Made by a program: the position numbers and the translations under genes
Source of the DNA: Streptomyces sp. HPF1205
GTDB taxonomy: Bacteria; Actinomycetota; Actinomycetes; Streptomycetales; Streptomycetaceae
Reading direction: 5' to 3'
Assembly: GCF_020400825.1 (NCBI RefSeq)
Contig: NZ_JAINVH010000035.1
Coordinates: 24,715-88,714, forward strand
Length of the DNA stretch: 64,000 nt
In this document: one piece after another, positions 25,453-34,553 of the stretch
Layout: each line of letters begins with the position of its first letter
How positions within the stretch are numbered: the first letter of the stretch is position 1
Notes under the pieces: generated by a model
The model's input: only the letters and a program-made list of their open reading frames with translations
Databases searched by the model: none
Told to the model about the DNA's origin: nothing

Positions 25453-26270
25453 CGTCCCATCTCCTTGGCGCTGTGAAGGGCCGCCAAGTCGTCGGCGAAC
25501 TGTGTCCGTCCGACCGCCCGTGCCAGGGTGCGCCGGAGCCCGAGGGACTCCGCTTGCTGCAGTATCCAGTCCTGCCCGGTCGAGGCGGAGAGGCGCCAAG
25601 TGTCTCGCAGGCCCTCGCGTACGAGGATCGCACCCAGTAGGGGCGGGATGCGGTGGGCGTAGGCCAGATGGTGACCGGCGTCTGCGATCTCGTACACCCG
25701 CCTCCTGGCCTGCTCGTCGGTTGACAGCGAGAGCGTCCGTACCACCTCACGCATGCCCCGCAGCCACAGAGCCTCGCTGAGACAAGCCGTGCCCGGGCGG
25801 TACGCGACCAGGTCGTCCTGGGGCCCGGCTACGGCGGCCAGGCTCCTGTCGGCCAGAGCGTTCAGCGTGCTCTCCTGTGCGGTACCGCGTAGTTCACCGA
25901 TCCGGCGCTGGATCTCGTCCACAGCCGTGTACATGTGGAAGAAGTCCTCGGCGCATTCTCGGATCCACCAGCGGCCGAAGCGGTCCGAGGTGTGCCACGC
26001 CCAGGCCACGATCTCCCGGTCTCCGATGCCCCGCACCGCCCCTTTCGGCCACCGTGCCGCCCACAGTGCATAGCGCACGAAATGCCCTGTCTTGGCAAGA
26101 CCGATCGCGAAGGGAACGGCATCGGCAAGGCCGGGCTCGCAGCCGACCTCTTCGGCTTCCACGGGATCGACGCCGTGCCCGACAGCCGAGCGCACCTTGA
26201 TGAACGTCCAGGGCATCATGTGGCGCACGATGACCGACCAGTTCGGCGAGTTCCCCGGCGGCTCAGACAT
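25449..26270 (-). CDS. Unknown protein between RHS toxin and DyP genes
   Basis: 273 aa from an ATG at 26270, with GGGGAGGG upstream; an in-frame GTG at 26294 is possible. It is Trp-rich in the middle (FVRYALWAARWPKG, IVAWAWHTSDRFGRWWIREC) and helical throughout, without a clear signal peptide. I do not recognise the family. Its start lies 34 bp after the RHS stop and its end overlaps the DyP start, so the three genes look like one operon. It could be the immunity partner of the RHS tip or a DyP accessory protein; neither is shown by sequence. Confidence 0.65.
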   Translation of the reverse strand: MSEPPGNSPNWSVIVRHMMPWTFIKVRSAVGHGVDPVEAEEVGCEPGLADAVPFAIGLAKTGHFVRYALWAARWPKGAVRGIGDREIVAWAWHTSDRFGRWWIRECAEDFFHMYTAVDEIQRRIGELRGTAQESTLNALADRSLAAVAGPQDDLVAYRPGTACLSEALWLRGMREVVRTLSLSTDEQARRRVYEIADAGHHLAYAHRIPPLLGAILVREGLRDTWRLSASTGQDWILQQAESLGLRRTLARAVGRTQFADDLAALHSAKEMGR

Positions 26271-26304
26271 CGTGTCCTGCCCTCCCCTCGTCACGAACCG
26301 TCCC

Positions 26305-29300
26305 TCATTGCCGCGACTCCAGTCCCCCTACGAACACCCGTGTGCCCCATGGGATATACCCGCCTTCAGCGAGTTCGAGCAGCACATAGATGCGGTGATT
26401 GCCCTCGTCCACCGATTGGCCGGACTTTTTGAGGCGAGCGTGCACTCCGTCCTTCGGCTTGTTCAGGGCCTTCACCAGATTGTCCGGTCCAAGGCTGCGT
26501 GCGTCCCGCAATTTCTTCCTGCTCAGGGGGGAACCGTCGACATCCGGTGTATCAACGCCTCGCAGGTCCGCAACCGTGCCGTTCGGCTCCGGGTACTTGC
26601 GCAGGAAGCGCGGCAGCCAACTGGGGTACGTCGGATATTCGGCGCAGTTGTGGACGAGGACCGAAGCGCCGCCGGCGAGGACGTAGTAGGTGTGCGGCCC
26701 GTCGACTGTGAGGTTGTAGACCGTCGCACGCGCGGTGCGATGGCGGATCGCGGTGATCTGGACCCAGGTGCCGTTGCTGGTGCGCAGCCACTGGCCGGGG
26801 GTGAGGTTGCCGGCGTCGATCCAGGCGCCGATGTCGGGGGCCCAGAAGGGGTGTCCGTCGGTGGCAGTGATCGTGTGGCCGCCGATGGTGATGTCGGTGA
26901 GTTGTTTGTCGCCGGTTCCCTGGATGAGGGCAGTGACCGGGCGGCTTTCGCGGTCGGCGGTGGCCGGGTCCGTGGCAGCGACCTTATCGCCGACTTCGAC
27001 GTCCTCGATGCGTTTGCGGGTGCCGTCGGCCATCAGGACCTCGGTACCGGCGGGGAAGCTGTTGGCGGTGCAGCCCCCGGGGAAGCCGCCTTCGTCGCCG
27101 GGTAGGAGCATGGAGGTCAGGCAGCCGGTGAGGGCCGATGTGCCGACCTCGCCCCAGTTGACCTTGCGGCCCGACAAGCGCTGCATGAAGTAGTCCAGGC
27201 CGCCGTTGACCAATCCGCCCACGGCACAGGAGGCCAGCAGCGGGTTGTCGCCGCTGGCGTCGGTGTAAGTGGTGGGCGAATCGAGGGCGTACTCGTACAG
27301 ATTCGAGCCGCCGGCCTGGCCGGTGGGGTCCTCGGAGATGAAGCTGCCGGCGCTGGGGTCGTAGTAGCGGTCGCGGTAGAAGTCCAGGCCCGTGCCGTCG
27401 TTCTCGCGGCCGGTGAAGCCGAAGGGGTTGTCGCTGGCGGCACCGGATGCTGTCGTGGCCCCGGAGGGTTCGTAGGCGTAGCTGGTTGCGACGGTGCCGT
27501 CGGGGTTGCCGAGGCCGACGACACTGCCCATGGCGTCGGTCAGGTAGACCTGGGTGGTGCCGTTCTCGGTGCGGGTGAGCAGGTCGTCCAGGCCGCCGGT
27601 GGTCTCCTGGGTGACCGGGTTGCCGTTCGCGTCGAGTTCGGCGAGCGGGTTGGAGCCGTCGGTGAGGTACTTGGTGGTGCTGCCGCCCACGGTCCTCGTG
27701 ATCCGGGTGCCGGCTGCGTCATAGCCGAAGGACGCCGTGGTGCCGGACCCGCTTACTCCGGTGAGCTGCTGGCGGTCGTTCCAGGTGTAGTGGGTCTGGC
27801 CGCTGGCGGTCAGGTTTCCGTCGGCGTCGTAGGTGCGGGTCCGGCCGTCCAGGGCCGAGGGGCGGTTGGCGGCGTCGTAGCTGCCGGCGCTCTGGGCGGC
27901 GGGGAGGGCGATGCGGGCCAGGGTGCCGCTCAACCCGGTCTGCAGCCCGCGCACGTCCCGGTCGTAGGACAGGGTGCCGGTGGTGGTGCCGTTGTGGGTG
28001 TAGGTGATGGCCTTGATCTGGCCGGTGGTGTCGGTGTCGTAGCTACGCGCCCATCCGCCGGGGAAGGTGGCGGCTTTCTCGCGGCCGACGGGGTCGAGGG
28101 TGAAAGTTGTGGTGTCGGTCCCGTCGGTGAGGGAGGTCAGGATGCTCGACTTGTCCCAGGTGTAGGTCTGGGTGCGGCCGGCCGCGGTCATGGTGTGGAG
28201 GCGGTCGGCGTCGTCGTAGGTGTAGCTCACCGTTCCGGTGGGGCCTGTGGCGGCCGCGAGGCGGTCGTGGACGTCGTAGCTGTAGGAGGTGGTGCCGGCC
28301 TGGGAGTCGGTGATCGTCCTGATCTGGTCGTTGGTGCTGTCCCAGTAGGCGTAGTCGGCGGTGGAGCTGGGGGTCAGCTGTCCGGTGTCGGTGTATTCGA
28401 CGTGTTTGGGACGGCCGAGGTCGTCGAAGGTCTCTGTGGCCTTGCGGCCGGCGCGGGTGGTGGTCGAGGTGACCCGGCCGGAGGTGTCGTAGCCGAAGGA
28501 GGCGACCGCGCCGAGCGGGTCGGTGACCCGGTACGGCTCGTCGGAGTCGTTGTAGTCCCAGGCCCAGGTGTTGTCGCGGGCGTCGGTGAGGGTTTTGAGG
28601 TTGCCGTTCTCGTCGTAGCCGTACGACGTGGAGTGGCCGAGCGGGTCGGTGACCTTTTTGAGGTTGTTCAGCGCGTCGTACTGGTAGGTGGTGGTGGCTC
28701 CGGTGGCGTCGGTGGTCGCGACGGGGCGGCCGGTGGCGTCGCTGAACTGCCGGTCGACGGCACCGTTGGCGTCCTGGACGCTGGTCGGGTCGCCGTGGTC
28801 GTAGCGCAAGGTGGTGACCGCGTGGGCCGGGTCGGTGACCGTTTTGACCTGGCCGTCGCTCTGGTACGTGTAGTCGGTTTCGCGGTTTTCGGGGTCGATG
28901 ACCGCGGAGAGGTTGCCGTCGCTGTCGTAGTGGTACGTGGTGGTGTTGCCCAGGGCGTCGGTGCTGGACTGCGGCTGGTCCCAGGGGCCGCCCCAACTGA
29001 CGGTGCCGCTGTCGCGGGCGTCTGTGGTGCCTGCCAGTTCAGTGCTGCCGGTGTAGCGCCCGGCGCTGTCGTAGTGCAGATCGGTACGGCGCTGCCAGGG
29101 GTCGGTCACCGAGGCGAGCCTGTGACCGGTGTCGCGGGTGAAGGTGACGGTGCGGGCCAGGGAAGTCCCGGCCGCCTCGGTATCGGAAGAGGTGTATCCG
29201 GCGCTGTCGAAGGCGACGTGGCGGACGGTGCCGTCGGGCTGGGTGACGTCGGTGGCGCTGACGTTGCCGGAGGCATCGGTGGTGTAGGAGAAGCCGTAAG

Positions 29301-32300
29301 TGGTGCCGTCGGTCAGTTGCTGGTGGCTGACGCGGCCGCCGATGTACGTGTTGGTCAGGTAGGTGATGCCGCGGGCGTCGGTGACGGTGGCCAGGCGGTT
29401 GCTGGTGCCGTCGTAGCCGTACTTCGTGGTGTGGTCGGCGGCGTCGGTGAAGGAGTCCAGGCGGCCGGCGCTGTCGTAGTGGTAGGAGGTGGAGCGCCCT
29501 GCGTTGTCCCTGGCCAGGGTGACCCGGTTGCTCGTGTCGTACGTCAGGCTGATCCAGCGCCCGTTGGGCGTGGTGATCCGGGTGACGTTGCCGTAGTTGC
29601 CGTCGTCGCGAGTGAGCAGGACGGTGTTGCCGTGCCGGTCACGTATCTGGTTCAGCGGCGCGTACTCGGGGAACACCCAGGTGGTTCCGTCGGCGAAGAC
29701 GAGGTTCCAGCCGGCGTTGTTGTTCCACCTGATGACCGCGCCGGTGAAGTCGGTGTCCGCGGTGGCGGGGGTGAAGACCGCGTCGCTCCAGCCGGTGCCG
29801 GGAGAGCTTCGGGTGAAGTGGACCTTGCGTCCGCCCGGAAGGTAGAGGTCGACCTGCTGGTATTGCTGTTCGGAGTGCAGGAAGGCGTTGTAGATCAGGT
29901 CCTGGCCGATGCCGAAGGCACGCGAGTGGGTGTCGCCCTGCCAGTAGCTGCGGGTGAGTTCGGCGCTGAGGACGTCGGAGACGGCCAGGTCGGTCTGGGA
30001 GTTGGTCATCATGCCGGTGGCGAGGTTGACCGGGTCGCCGCTGAGCCAGTCCGTGAAGTCGCCCAGCCAGGAGAAGTCGAACGGCGGCAGCAGGCCGGTG
30101 TTGAACATGGCGCCGTCGAAGGACCAGACGTTGGTGCCCTTGTCGGGCACCACCTGCCGGCCGTCGGGGCTGACCTTGCCGTGGCCGTAGGTGTGCCAGC
30201 CCGCGCCCTTGGGGTCGTAGGACAGGAAGTCCATGACGCTGCCGGGCGGCGCGTGCGTGTAGTTGGGGTAGACGATGGTGGCGCCGCCGGGGAAGACCGT
30301 GCTGCCGCCGGGCTGGACGGTGAAGAAGACCGGCACGATGCCGTTGGTGGGAAGCGGGAACGGGGACCGGTCGATGGGGATCGGCGTGATGCCCAAGTGG
30401 GTGACGACGTGCCCTGCGGTGTCGCGGATCACCGAGCCCTTGGGGATGTGCACTTCCAGGCCGGGGATCTTGGGCGTGGTCAGGACCACTTCCCGATCGG
30501 TGGGCACCGGGAGGTGGACCACGTCCGCGGTGTCCAGCGGGCTCATCCACACCGGGAAACCAAGCGAGGTGGTGCGGCCGGCGGCCGGATGGACCCGTAT
30601 CCGGTACAGGCCGTACGACCGGTCGCGGGTGTTCGCGGTGGATCCGTCGACGGTCACCGTCGTGGTGGACGGCGCGATGCCGCGCAGCAGGAAACGGCCG
30701 AGGCGGTCGGTGGCGGCCGACACTGCCGCCGTACCGGAACCACCGGTGACGCGGCTGCCGACGGTGATCGTGACGTGCGGCAGCGGAGTGCCGTCGAGCT
30801 TGAGCACCCGGCCGGACAGGGCCGTCACGCCCGGAGGGGCGGTGAGTGCCGGAGGCGCGGCCGGAGCGGGACCGCGGCGGGTGATCCAGTCGTGGCCCGC
30901 CAGGTTCTCCTTACCGGGCCTCCACACATCGGGCCCGACCGGATCGGGAACGCCCGCAGACGTCGGTCGGGTGGTGGGCGTCGCGGGGTGCGCTGGAGTC
31001 CGTACGGCCGCAGTTCGTGTCGGCGGCACGGTGGTGATCGGGTTGGTGTTCAGTGACGTCGGCGCGCCGACGCCCAGGGTGATCGCGCCAGTCGCCCGCG
31101 AGGCGGGATCCACGCTGATCAGAAAGGTGCCGGTGGCGGACAGTTTCGGTACGGAGTAGGTGACGGCGGTCTTGCTGACCGACTGGTGGTTGACCAGACG
31201 GGAGCCGTCCGGGTTCACGACGGTGACGTACCAGTTGTACGCGGCCGACCCGATGGTCAGCGACACCGTCTGCCCGGCGGTCCCGGCGAACGCGAAGTGG
31301 GCGTTCTGCCCCGCCGAGACCACGGTCGCGGTCTTCTGCGCGCCGCCCGGAGTGAGGGTGCCGCCGTCGATGTCCTTGTACGGGGCCGCCGTCAGCGTGC
31401 CGGTGGCCGGATACTGCGGCCGGGCCAGCACCTGGTACGTGCCCGCCGCCAGCGGCGGAAAGAGGTCGGCGGTGCCGGCCGTGCTGCTGTAGACGGTGCC
31501 CAGGCCCTTGGTGAGCGTACCGTCGGGAGCGACGACGGCCAGGTCGGCAGCCTGGGTCAGCGAGGTTCCGGTGAAGGTCACCGCCGCCCCCGACCCGGCC
31601 GTGGCGGTCAGCGGGACGCGCACCTGCTGGCCCGGCCTCGTCAGCGCCGCCGTGCCGTTGGAGCCGCCCGGCGTAAGGGTGGCGGTGCTGACCGGGGACG
31701 ACAGCCACCACGTCTGCGAGCCGGTGGAGCCGGCGCTCACCGAATCGACCAGGAGCTGATAGGTGCCGTCGGCCGGCAGAGGCGCGAGATAGACGCAGCC
31801 CGTCGACGAGGACGACACGTACCCGACGCTGGTGTCCTGGCTGCCGTCCGGCCGGATCAGCGTCAGCTTGGCATCACTGGCAAGGCTGTTGGCCGACACC
31901 CCGAAGCCCAGCAGGTCGCCCTTGTGACCGGTGAAGACCACCCTGCCGCGCTGCCCCGGGCGCGAAAGGTTCAGCGCCGCGGAAGAGCCGTCCACGGTGG
32001 GCGCGATCCGTGCGTCGGCGGACAAGGTCAGGCCGAAGGTCCCGGTGGCCGCGTCGGCGGGGTTGATCAGCAGGTGGTACGTACCCGCCTCGGGGACGCC
32101 CGGCATGGTCAGCACAGTGTTGCTGCCGACGGACACGTAGCTCTTGTTCAGCACCAGGGCGCCGCTGGGCGCGGTCACGGTCAGGTAGGCGTTGGACGTC
32201 AGGGTCGTCTTGGTGACGGCAAGCGAGAGGTTGTCGCCCGTGGTGGCGGTGAACGTGCCGGTGACGTCCTGCCCGGGGCGGGTCACGCTGACCTGGGTGG

Positions 32301-34278
32301 TGGCAGCCGTCGTGGTCAGGGCACCGGCCGGCAGTTGGTCGCTGAGGGTGAGGGTGGCCGAGCCGGTCTGTCCTTGGTACGGCTCGATGCGTACGGTGTA
32401 CGTCCCCGTCTGCGGCAGCGACGCGCTGTCCCACTGCTGCGCCGAACTGCCGCTGCCTGCCGACAGGTACGTCACCTGCGTGCCGTCCGGAGCCAGGATC
32501 CGCACGTTCGCCGACTGGGTGAAGGTGACACCGGTAACCGCCAGGCTGGCGGGCGTGCCCGCGTCGCCGTGGAAGGTCGCCACCGCCCACTGGCCGAACC
32601 GGGTGATCTGCGCGGTGCTGCCGGCTGCGGTGCGGCTGAGGGTGCCGACCTGGAGGAAGGGCGAGCCGGTCAGCGACACCGTTCCGGTGGCGGCGTTGGA
32701 CGGATCGAAGACGACGGTGTAGCGGCCGGTGTCGGGAAGCGACGGGTAGCCGTAGGACGCCTTGGCCTTGGCCGACACCGACTGCTGGTCCAGGCGGGTT
32801 CCGTCGGGCCGGTACACGCTCAGCGTCCCCGACACGGTCATGCCCGATGCGTCGAGCCCGAGGCTCAGGCTGTTGCCCGCGGTCTCGTCGACGCTCCAGC
32901 GCGCGTCCTGCCCGGGGCGGGTGATCTGCGCGGCCGGGGTCGTCCCGGTCAGGTCCAAGCTCTGCGCGACCGGCGCGGACAAGGTGACCGAGACCTGGCC
33001 GGTCTCGTTGGACGACGGCGCCAGCACCATCGTGTAGGTGCCGCTGACCGGCAGGTCGCTGAGATCCCAGTCCGCGGGCGAGGACGAACCCGACAGATCG
33101 GCGGTGCCGATCTGGCTTCCCTGCGGCGAGTAGAGCGTGAGTCCGGCCAGCGAGGTGAAGGTCTTACTGGTGAAGCCCAGGCTCACATCGTCGCCCGCCG
33201 AGGCGTCGAACAGCACCCGGCCCTTCAGTCCGGGCCGGGTAATGGCCACGACCGTGGGCGTGGTGTCGGATACGGCCACCTTCACGGTGGTGTCGTAGGC
33301 GTCCCCGCTTGCCGGGATCGTGAAGTCCGAGGCGGAGGTGGTGGTTCCGGCGGGAGTCGTCACCGTTACCTTGCCGGTGGTGCTGTCCGGCACGAAGACC
33401 GTGAGCGAGGTGTCGGTGCGGGCACTGACCTCGGCCGGCACCCCATTGAAGCGCACCACGTTGTCCGACGCGGTGGCGGCGAACCCACTGCCGCTGATCA
33501 CCACGCTCGTGCCCACCGTTCCGCTCGGCGGGTCGATGCCGGAGACGACCGGTCCAGGGGCGGCCAGGGAGAACGCCTCCGGGGACTGAGTGCTCGTACC
33601 GCTGACCGTCACCGACACCGGAGCGCTCCCGGCGCCGGCCGGCACCGTGACCGTCAGCCGGTTCGCGGTCGCCGCGGTCACCTGGGCGGTCACGCTGCCG
33701 AACATCACCGTGTCGTCGGCCGAGGTGGCCGAGAAGCCGGTACCCGAGACGACCACTTGGTCCCCGGGCCGTGCGGTGGCCGGCACCACGCTCAGCACGG
33801 ACAACTGGCTGGAGGGATAGCGGTCGACCCCGAGTCGGTTGCCGACCTCGTCATACCGGTATCGGGCGGTATCGCCGCCGGGGTCGGTCACTCCGACCAG
33901 TCGGCCGGCCGCGTCGTAGGCGTACACCGCGGAGGAGACCACAGGTCCGGACGAGGCGGCCGCCGCGGCCTTCTCCGGCGACGCCTTCGCCGACGGAGTC
34001 GTCGGCTTCGCGGTCGATGCTCCGGATGCCTTGCGCACGCCCGATGGCCGCGTACCGGAGGGCCGTGCGGCCGCCGTACCGGCCCCAGCCCTGCCAGGGC
34101 CCGCGTCCCCGTAGCTGACCGAGGCCGGAAGCAGTGACAGGACCAGCGCCGTCAGGGCGAGCAGCACCACGCCCGGCAGCCGCCCCGGTCGTAACACGCC
34201 CCCGCCTCGACGTGAACCCCACCCCAGCGCCCGCTCCTGGAAAAAGGCAACACGGAACCGCTCGTTTCCATGACGCAT
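26305..34278 (-). CDS. Giant secreted RHS/YD-repeat polymorphic toxin with Hint domain
   Basis: 2657 aa from an ATG at 34278 after a G-run. Domain order: hydrophobic export segment (about 30-52); one isolated YD-repeat pair (YAYDAAGRLVGVTD); two IPT/TIG domains (about 170-330); seven roughly 105-aa beta repeats each opening with ITRPGQ or similar (about 335-1075); a carboxypeptidase-regulatory-like domain (about 1150); then a DUF6531-like start (GDPVNLATGM, about 1411) and the YD-repeat cage. The RHS core ends at RDRYYDPSAGSFISEDPTG (about 2306). The Hint domain begins at Cys2403 (CTANSFPAGTEVLM) and ends HNC at 2545. The last 112 residues are the variable tip, with DEGNHRIYVLLELA. Likely a contact or competition toxin released by Hint autoproteolysis. 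Confidence 0.9.
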   Translation of the reverse strand: MRHGNERFRVAFFQERALGWGSRRGGGVLRPGRLPGVVLLALTALVLSLLPASVSYGDAGPGRAGAGTAAARPSGTRPSGVRKASGASTAKPTTPSAKASPEKAAAAASSGPVVSSAVYAYDAAGRLVGVTDPGGDTARYRYDEVGNRLGVDRYPSSQLSVLSVVPATARPGDQVVVSGTGFSATSADDTVMFGSVTAQVTAATANRLTVTVPAGAGSAPVSVTVSGTSTQSPEAFSLAAPGPVVSGIDPPSGTVGTSVVISGSGFAATASDNVVRFNGVPAEVSARTDTSLTVFVPDSTTGKVTVTTPAGTTTSASDFTIPASGDAYDTTVKVAVSDTTPTVVAITRPGLKGRVLFDASAGDDVSLGFTSKTFTSLAGLTLYSPQGSQIGTADLSGSSSPADWDLSDLPVSGTYTMVLAPSSNETGQVSVTLSAPVAQSLDLTGTTPAAQITRPGQDARWSVDETAGNSLSLGLDASGMTVSGTLSVYRPDGTRLDQQSVSAKAKASYGYPSLPDTGRYTVVFDPSNAATGTVSLTGSPFLQVGTLSRTAAGSTAQITRFGQWAVATFHGDAGTPASLAVTGVTFTQSANVRILAPDGTQVTYLSAGSGSSAQQWDSASLPQTGTYTVRIEPYQGQTGSATLTLSDQLPAGALTTTAATTQVSVTRPGQDVTGTFTATTGDNLSLAVTKTTLTSNAYLTVTAPSGALVLNKSYVSVGSNTVLTMPGVPEAGTYHLLINPADAATGTFGLTLSADARIAPTVDGSSAALNLSRPGQRGRVVFTGHKGDLLGFGVSANSLASDAKLTLIRPDGSQDTSVGYVSSSSTGCVYLAPLPADGTYQLLVDSVSAGSTGSQTWWLSSPVSTATLTPGGSNGTAALTRPGQQVRVPLTATAGSGAAVTFTGTSLTQAADLAVVAPDGTLTKGLGTVYSSTAGTADLFPPLAAGTYQVLARPQYPATGTLTAAPYKDIDGGTLTPGGAQKTATVVSAGQNAHFAFAGTAGQTVSLTIGSAAYNWYVTVVNPDGSRLVNHQSVSKTAVTYSVPKLSATGTFLISVDPASRATGAITLGVGAPTSLNTNPITTVPPTRTAAVRTPAHPATPTTRPTSAGVPDPVGPDVWRPGKENLAGHDWITRRGPAPAAPPALTAPPGVTALSGRVLKLDGTPLPHVTITVGSRVTGGSGTAAVSAATDRLGRFLLRGIAPSTTTVTVDGSTANTRDRSYGLYRIRVHPAAGRTTSLGFPVWMSPLDTADVVHLPVPTDREVVLTTPKIPGLEVHIPKGSVIRDTAGHVVTHLGITPIPIDRSPFPLPTNGIVPVFFTVQPGGSTVFPGGATIVYPNYTHAPPGSVMDFLSYDPKGAGWHTYGHGKVSPDGRQVVPDKGTNVWSFDGAMFNTGLLPPFDFSWLGDFTDWLSGDPVNLATGMMTNSQTDLAVSDVLSAELTRSYWQGDTHSRAFGIGQDLIYNAFLHSEQQYQQVDLYLPGGRKVHFTRSSPGTGWSDAVFTPATADTDFTGAVIRWNNNAGWNLVFADGTTWVFPEYAPLNQIRDRHGNTVLLTRDDGNYGNVTRITTPNGRWISLTYDTSNRVTLARDNAGRSTSYHYDSAGRLDSFTDAADHTTKYGYDGTSNRLATVTDARGITYLTNTYIGGRVSHQQLTDGTTYGFSYTTDASGNVSATDVTQPDGTVRHVAFDSAGYTSSDTEAAGTSLARTVTFTRDTGHRLASVTDPWQRRTDLHYDSAGRYTGSTELAGTTDARDSGTVSWGGPWDQPQSSTDALGNTTTYHYDSDGNLSAVIDPENRETDYTYQSDGQVKTVTDPAHAVTTLRYDHGDPTSVQDANGAVDRQFSDATGRPVATTDATGATTTYQYDALNNLKKVTDPLGHSTSYGYDENGNLKTLTDARDNTWAWDYNDSDEPYRVTDPLGAVASFGYDTSGRVTSTTTRAGRKATETFDDLGRPKHVEYTDTGQLTPSSTADYAYWDSTNDQIRTITDSQAGTTSYSYDVHDRLAAATGPTGTVSYTYDDADRLHTMTAAGRTQTYTWDKSSILTSLTDGTDTTTFTLDPVGREKAATFPGGWARSYDTDTTGQIKAITYTHNGTTTGTLSYDRDVRGLQTGLSGTLARIALPAAQSAGSYDAANRPSALDGRTRTYDADGNLTASGQTHYTWNDRQQLTGVSGSGTTASFGYDAAGTRITRTVGGSTTKYLTDGSNPLAELDANGNPVTQETTGGLDDLLTRTENGTTQVYLTDAMGSVVGLGNPDGTVATSYAYEPSGATTASGAASDNPFGFTGRENDGTGLDFYRDRYYDPSAGSFISEDPTGQAGGSNLYEYALDSPTTYTDASGDNPLLASCAVGGLVNGGLDYFMQRLSGRKVNWGEVGTSALTGCLTSMLLPGDEGGFPGGCTANSFPAGTEVLMADGTRKRIEDVEVGDKVAATDPATADRESRPVTALIQGTGDKQLTDITIGGHTITATDGHPFWAPDIGAWIDAGNLTPGQWLRTSNGTWVQITAIRHRTARATVYNLTVDGPHTYYVLAGGASVLVHNCAEYPTYPSWLPRFLRKYPEPNGTVADLRGVDTPDVDGSPLSRKKLRDARSLGPDNLVKALNKPKDGVHARLKKSGQSVDEGNHRIYVLLELAEGGYIPWGTRVFVGGLESRQ

Positions 34279-34481
34279 CGCATGCCCCCCAGGCATCCCG
34301 CCCCACGACGGCCGCACGCAACACAGCGATCCCTGATCGCCCACGGCCAGAGGCACCGTACATGGAGTCCCACGCAGGAAGTAGAACGCGAACCAGCCCC
34401 CCACCGTGCGGAATCAGACAGTCCCGAGCCAACCCTACGAATGGCTCGCTCAGCCCAAGCAGGAAGGTAGGGCCACCCGAT

Positions 34482-34521
34482 GGAGACGTTACGGTGAGCG
34501 TCTGATCAGACAAACGTCTCC
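34482..34521. repeat. 40-bp nested dyad between RHS gene and integrase
   Basis: GGAGACGTT (34482-34490) and AACGTCTCC (34513-34521) are perfect arms that enclose a 12-bp palindrome GTCTGATCAGAC (34500-34511). The right arm overlaps the left arm of the adjacent terminator stem. It could be a regulator operator, an attachment-type site or an attenuator. The rest of 34279-34481 is the RHS leader, where no clear promoter box stands out. Confidence 0.55.
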
Positions 34522-34548
34522 GCCCTGTCCGTACGGGACAGGGCGGAG
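34518..34548. terminator. Strong hairpin terminator after the integrase gene
   Basis: CTCCGCCCTGTCC (34518-34530) pairs with 34536-34548, a perfect 13-bp GC stem with a 5-nt loop, 5 bp after the integrase stop reading minus. It is followed on that strand by ACGTTTG. Confidence 0.75.
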
Positions 34549-34553
34549 GATTT

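Noticed and set aside
27790..31056. 1088-aa open frame antisense to the RHS gene
   Set aside because: It consists of Gly/Val-rich low-complexity sequence mirroring the YD repeats; the RHS frame has real domains.
31186..34137. 983-aa plus-strand open frame
   Set aside because: Arg/Gly-rich shadow of the repeat region of the RHS protein, with no domain and no ribosome site.
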